Positions 4,193 to 6,946 of a stretch of 6,946 nt of DNA are shown here, in pieces. Below the pieces are notes generated by a model. It did no database searches. It was not told the DNA's origin and saw nothing but the letters and a program-made list of their open reading frames with translations. The stretch lies in the NCBI GenBank assembly GCA_045576675.1, contig JAZNGX010000166.1, positions 1 to 6,946 of the forward strand, read 5' to 3'. A program made the translations under genes and the position numbers. This DNA is from JAZNGX01 sp045576675. GTDB taxonomy: Bacteria > Bacillota > Clostridia > Monoglobales > Firm-18. Position 1 is the first letter of the stretch; the number at the start of each line of letters is the position of its first letter.

Positions 4193-6946
4193 TTAATTTG
4201 ACGCTGCCGATTTAAAGAAATCATAGAATGGCTGAACAGGAATGTATCCTTCTGTCTCGGTACTTTCAACTATACCGGGCCATCCGCCTTCACCGGCAGA
4301 TTTTAAAAGTCGGTAATATACTACAGCCTGAGCTTTTGTATCAAAATATTTATAAGCATCCTCTAAGAATGTTACCCATGTAGAATATCCTGTCTCTGTT
4401 TTACGATTCCACTCACTGATTAAAATTTCAGTATCCCCTACCATAGAATCAAGAGAGTTAACATACTTTTTCAACTCAGGTAATGAATCAATATATGGAT
4501 GAAGTCCTGCATAATCAACATAATTTAAGTAGCCTGCGCTGATGTAGAACGGAATTTCAGATAATCCGGTAGCGTATGTACCGTCTTTTCTGCGCTGGTG
4601 CATTGTCCAGCTACCACCTAAAATCTTGCCCGCATTACCCTTACGCAATGAACGGCTGGCAGGTGCTAAAATATCATTTACATATTTATCGGCACGCTCA
4701 ACTACATTTGAGGTTTTGGGATTAAAATATTTATCAAGGTTTAGCTCATTATATATTTCCCAAATATCTACATAATCCTTAAGCACGCCGTCTCCCACAG
4801 GTAAATTCTGAATACTGTCATAATATGCTTTTGTTACTTCAGCATTTGCAGGTACCTTACCGCTGTGTCCGCTTGTCAGCAGGATAACACAGAATCCGGC
4901 ATCGTGGAATTTCTGTGCAAGTCCAAAGGCACCGTGATATTCCGGTAAATTCCAGTCAAATACATCCGCCCACAGACGAACTGTATCAATACCAAGATCT
5001 TTAAGTACGGGAATTGCCTTTTCAGGGTCGGTATCATTACCGCAAAGCACTGCGTACAAGGTTGGTTCTCTTGTTTCTGATGGTGTAACATTCTGTTCTT
5101 CGGGAACATAAATGATATATGGCTGTGACAAAGGCATAATAGAATCCATATCAGCAAGCATATATATCTTATCACCGTCATAAAGAGTGATATCATCAGG
5201 TACTTCTACTTTATTTTCACCGGAAACAAGGTCAGCATTTACTACAACAAGGTTATTAAGCAGTTTACCGCTGTAATCCGTGAACACAAGCGAAACCTCA
5301 CCATCGGCAGCAGCATTAACTGTAGCTACACGGGTTTTATCGTCATAAGCCACAACAGCATTTTCTGTATAGTAAAGCTTAAATCCGTCAAGAGTGAAGC
5401 TTGTGTCATCAAGAGCAGTAAACACAGGTGCAAGCTCTGCTCCATTTGCAGTTACCAAAGCTGAATTGCTTATATTTGCTGTTTCATCTTTAATAACAAT
5501 ATTGTACTGATTATTCAGTGTATCTACTGTGCAACGCACACTGTAACGGTTATTGGGTACAAAATCGCAAAGTATGGTTGCTTCACCGTTCGGATTTGCT
5601 ACAAGCTTACCGTCAGCAAATTCAAGCCAATCAGAAACCTCAACATCACCGCCAGGAACAATAGTAAACTGAACTGTCTTCATCTTATTGTCATTTGTGC
5701 TGATGTTACATGAAACGCCGCTGCCGCTGTTTGCCGTTACAGTAGCTACTCCGTTTTGTACATTTATTGATGCACCATCAGTTGCAATCCACTGGTTTTC
5801 AAAATTATCACATATAATGTAATCAAGATTTGAATCATATAAAACTGTCAGAAAATCTGAAAATCCTACTCCGCCGTTAACGGTAGTCGCTTTTACATAA
5901 TATCTATGGACACCGTGTGTAATATCTGAAACCGTATATGTTAATGAATCCTCTTTTACTGTATATAATGGTTTTGAGTTACCTTCTTCAAAAACTTCAA
6001 GCTTTTCAATTGTATCATCATCGATTGTAGCTTTAGCTGTAAGTGTTACAGTTTCGCCCTTTTTAACAGTTATACTGTCAGGTGCCTGATCTAATGTAAC
6101 AACAGGATTTACAGGTACAACATACTGTGTTTCATCATGGAACATAATAAAATCATCAATAGCAAACACTGTATCATCAGATGTTACACCAAAGCACAGG
6201 TTACTTACTGTAAAGCCATTTGGCTTTGTGTTCCAGGATGATGTTTTGTTAGTAAGATACCCGTCTTTTTCACGTAATCTTTGTGCCTGAATATTAGTAT
6301 TCTTGCTGTAATCTAAAGAGAATTTTATCTGATACCACTCGCCGGGTGCATAGCTTTGTATTGATTTTTCGCTCTCCTCACCGGTTGTTTTATCATAAGT
6401 TACAAGATTAATCTCGCCTGTGCTTTTACCTTCATCAATAGGCTTGAAGCGAATCAGGGGAATATTGCCCTCTTCTGTTTCTGCAAAAATTTCCATAGCA
6501 CCTGTTGTTCGGATACTGATATTAATTTCATTTTTCATCATAACAACAGGGTTTGGATTTGTGAATTTCAAGTAAGAACCGGCAACACCTTCACATTCTA
6601 AAACATTACTGTGAGTAGTTTCTACACCGTCTCTTAAAATTGGTGAATCATCTGTTACAAGTTCACAGGTCAAACCGTTAATACTAAATTCATTTGACAA
6701 AGAAACATCGCCTTCAAAATCCTCACTAAACTGTGTTACAGTAACTGTTTCGGGAACTGGCTCAGGAACAGGTGAAACAACCTTGATTTTTACATTTGAT
6801 GACTGGCAAGTTCCTCCCTGTGCTCCTCTTGCCTTGATATAGTAAACGTATTCGCCTTCTTTAAGGTCAGTTAATTTATATTGTAGTACTCCGCTATCTA
6901 ATGACTCGAATGTGTAAACAGGCTGATCAACACCTTGCAGATAAAG
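4193..6946 (-). CDS. Large modular extracellular glycoside hydrolase, clan GH-A (5' end outside window)
   Basis: The frame is open from the window edge at 6946 to the TAA at 4193-4195, giving 917 residues. Residues are numbered here from the first codon in the window. Order of modules: a partial Ig-like module (1-57), a Pro-rich linker (VVSPVPEPVPE), a subtype A jelly-roll (about 68-272), an Ig-like module (about 280-370, with DDTIEKLEVFEEG), a shorter jelly-roll (about 374-527), the small beta module (533-613) and a TIM-barrel (about 627-914) at the very end. The barrel has a beta-4 WEIYNELN and a beta-7 ILISEWN, which supply the acid/base Glu734 and nucleophile Glu845 expected of a retaining clan GH-A enzyme. 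The protein should be exported, but its signal peptide is outside the window. No dockerin, SLH or sortase motif follows the barrel. A TTG at 6698-6700 is not the start: translation upstream of it continues through recognisable modules. Enzyme class is well supported. The GH family and the substrate are not assigned; GH39 or a GH5-like family are the nearest by motif impression. Confidence 0.95.
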   Translation of the reverse strand, partial: LYLQGVDQPVYTFESLDSGVLQYKLTDLKEGEYVYYIKARGAQGGTCQSSNVKIKVVSPVPEPVPETVTVTQFSEDFEGDVSLSNEFSINGLTCELVTDDSPILRDGVETTHSNVLECEGVAGSYLKFTNPNPVVMMKNEINISIRTTGAMEIFAETEEGNIPLIRFKPIDEGKSTGEINLVTYDKTTGEESEKSIQSYAPGEWYQIKFSLDYSKNTNIQAQRLREKDGYLTNKTSSWNTKPNGFTVSNLCFGVTSDDTVFAIDDFIMFHDETQYVVPVNPVVTLDQAPDSITVKKGETVTLTAKATIDDDTIEKLEVFEEGNSKPLYTVKEDSLTYTVSDITHGVHRYYVKATTVNGGVGFSDFLTVLYDSNLDYIICDNFENQWIATDGASINVQNGVATVTANSGSGVSCNISTNDNKMKTVQFTIVPGGDVEVSDWLEFADGKLVANPNGEATILCDFVPNNRYSVRCTVDTLNNQYNIVIKDETANISNSALVTANGAELAPVFTALDDTSFTLDGFKLYYTENAVVAYDDKTRVATVNAAADGEVSLVFTDYSGKLLNNLVVVNADLVSGENKVEVPDDITLYDGDKIYMLADMDSIMPLSQPYIIYVPEEQNVTPSETREPTLYAVLCGNDTDPEKAIPVLKDLGIDTVRLWADVFDWNLPEYHGAFGLAQKFHDAGFCVILLTSGHSGKVPANAEVTKAYYDSIQNLPVGDGVLKDYVDIWEIYNELNLDKYFNPKTSNVVERADKYVNDILAPASRSLRKGNAGKILGGSWTMHQRRKDGTYATGLSEIPFYISAGYLNYVDYAGLHPYIDSLPELKKYVNSLDSMVGDTEILISEWNRKTETGYSTWVTFLEDAYKYFDTKAQAVVYYRLLKSAGEGGWPGIVESTETEGYIPVQPFYDFFKSAASN
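4205..5068 (-). other. Clan GH-A TIM-barrel catalytic domain
   Basis: All eight barrel strands can be placed (residues numbered from the first codon in the window): b1 TLYAVLCG (629-636), b2 IDTVRLW (653-659), b3 GFCVILLTS (684-692), b4 WEIYNELN (729-736), b5 GKILGGSWT (773-781), b6 VDYAGLHPY (810-818), b7 TEILISEWN (839-847), b8 QAVVYYRLL (873-881). The Asn-Glu at the end of b4 (Glu734, codon 4745-4747) is the expected acid/base. Glu845 (codon 4412-4414) at the end of b7 is the expected nucleophile. Arg657 on b2 and the His-Pro-Tyr on b6 are typical active-site supports in this clan. At about 290 residues the domain is compact. Retaining hydrolysis of a beta-linked glycan, or an arabinofuranoside, is the family-level expectation. 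Confidence 0.88.
5108..5350 (-). repeat. Small beta module, copy preceding the GH-A domain
   Basis: Encodes residues 533-613 of the in-window protein. It aligns end to end without a large gap with the C-terminal module at 1296-1538: opening YD, VNA, a LVFTDY strand, GDKIYML and a final PLS. Here it sits between a jelly-roll and the catalytic barrel rather than at the C-terminus, so it is a portable domain rather than an end-of-protein sorting signal. Function unknown. Confidence 0.75.

Noticed and set aside
4193..4290. Cell-wall anchor, dockerin or SLH domain at the hydrolase C-terminus
   Set aside because: The protein ends a few residues after the last barrel helix (FKSAASN). There is no LPXTG, no duplicated calcium-loop segment and no SLH repeat.
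6698..6700. TTG as the start of the hydrolase gene
   Set aside because: The same frame stays open for 82 more codons to the window edge and encodes the rest of an Ig-like module, a Pro-rich linker and the first strand of the jelly-roll, so this TTG is an internal Leu codon.

Overview
The window reads as AT-rich, low-GC Gram-positive DNA, most likely a Clostridia-type gut, rumen or other fibre-degrading anaerobe. The basis is strong AGGAGG-type ribosome binding sites, A/T-rich codon choice, short Lys-rich Gram-positive signal peptides, and long secreted proteins built from repeated beta-sandwich modules. The genus cannot be fixed from the sequence. All genes lie on the minus strand, so transcription runs from high to low coordinates. 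Coding density is near complete, and there are no RNA genes, mobile elements or CRISPR arrays.

In transcription order: (1) 6946 to 4193, the C-terminal 917 residues of a large modular protein whose start lies outside the window. It has a partial Ig-like module, a concanavalin-A/LamG-like jelly-roll, an Ig-like module, a second shorter jelly-roll, a small beta-rich module, and a C-terminal TIM-barrel with the two catalytic glutamates of glycoside hydrolase clan GH-A. (2) A 149-bp gap holding a perfect 16-bp inverted repeat, a candidate sigma-A promoter and a strong ribosome binding site. (3) 4043 to 1293, a complete 916-residue secreted protein with signal peptide, three jelly-rolls, two Ig-like spacers and the same small beta-rich module at its C-terminus, but no catalytic domain. 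(4) A 76-bp AT-rich gap with a ribosome binding site. (5) 1216 to 1, the first 405 residues of a third secreted protein with signal peptide, one jelly-roll and at least two Ig-like modules, running off the window.

The three proteins are clearly related to each other. They look like an extracellular carbohydrate-targeting set: one member carries a retaining glycosidase domain, one looks purely binding or structural, and one is incomplete. Inference: they bind and cleave a plant or host polysaccharide together. The substrate cannot be read from the sequence. No sortase motif, dockerin or SLH domain is visible at the two C-termini present. The most useful points to follow up are the family-unassigned GH-A domain, the two jelly-roll subtypes kept in a fixed order, the recent-looking intragenic module duplication in the 916-residue protein, and the intergenic inverted repeat.
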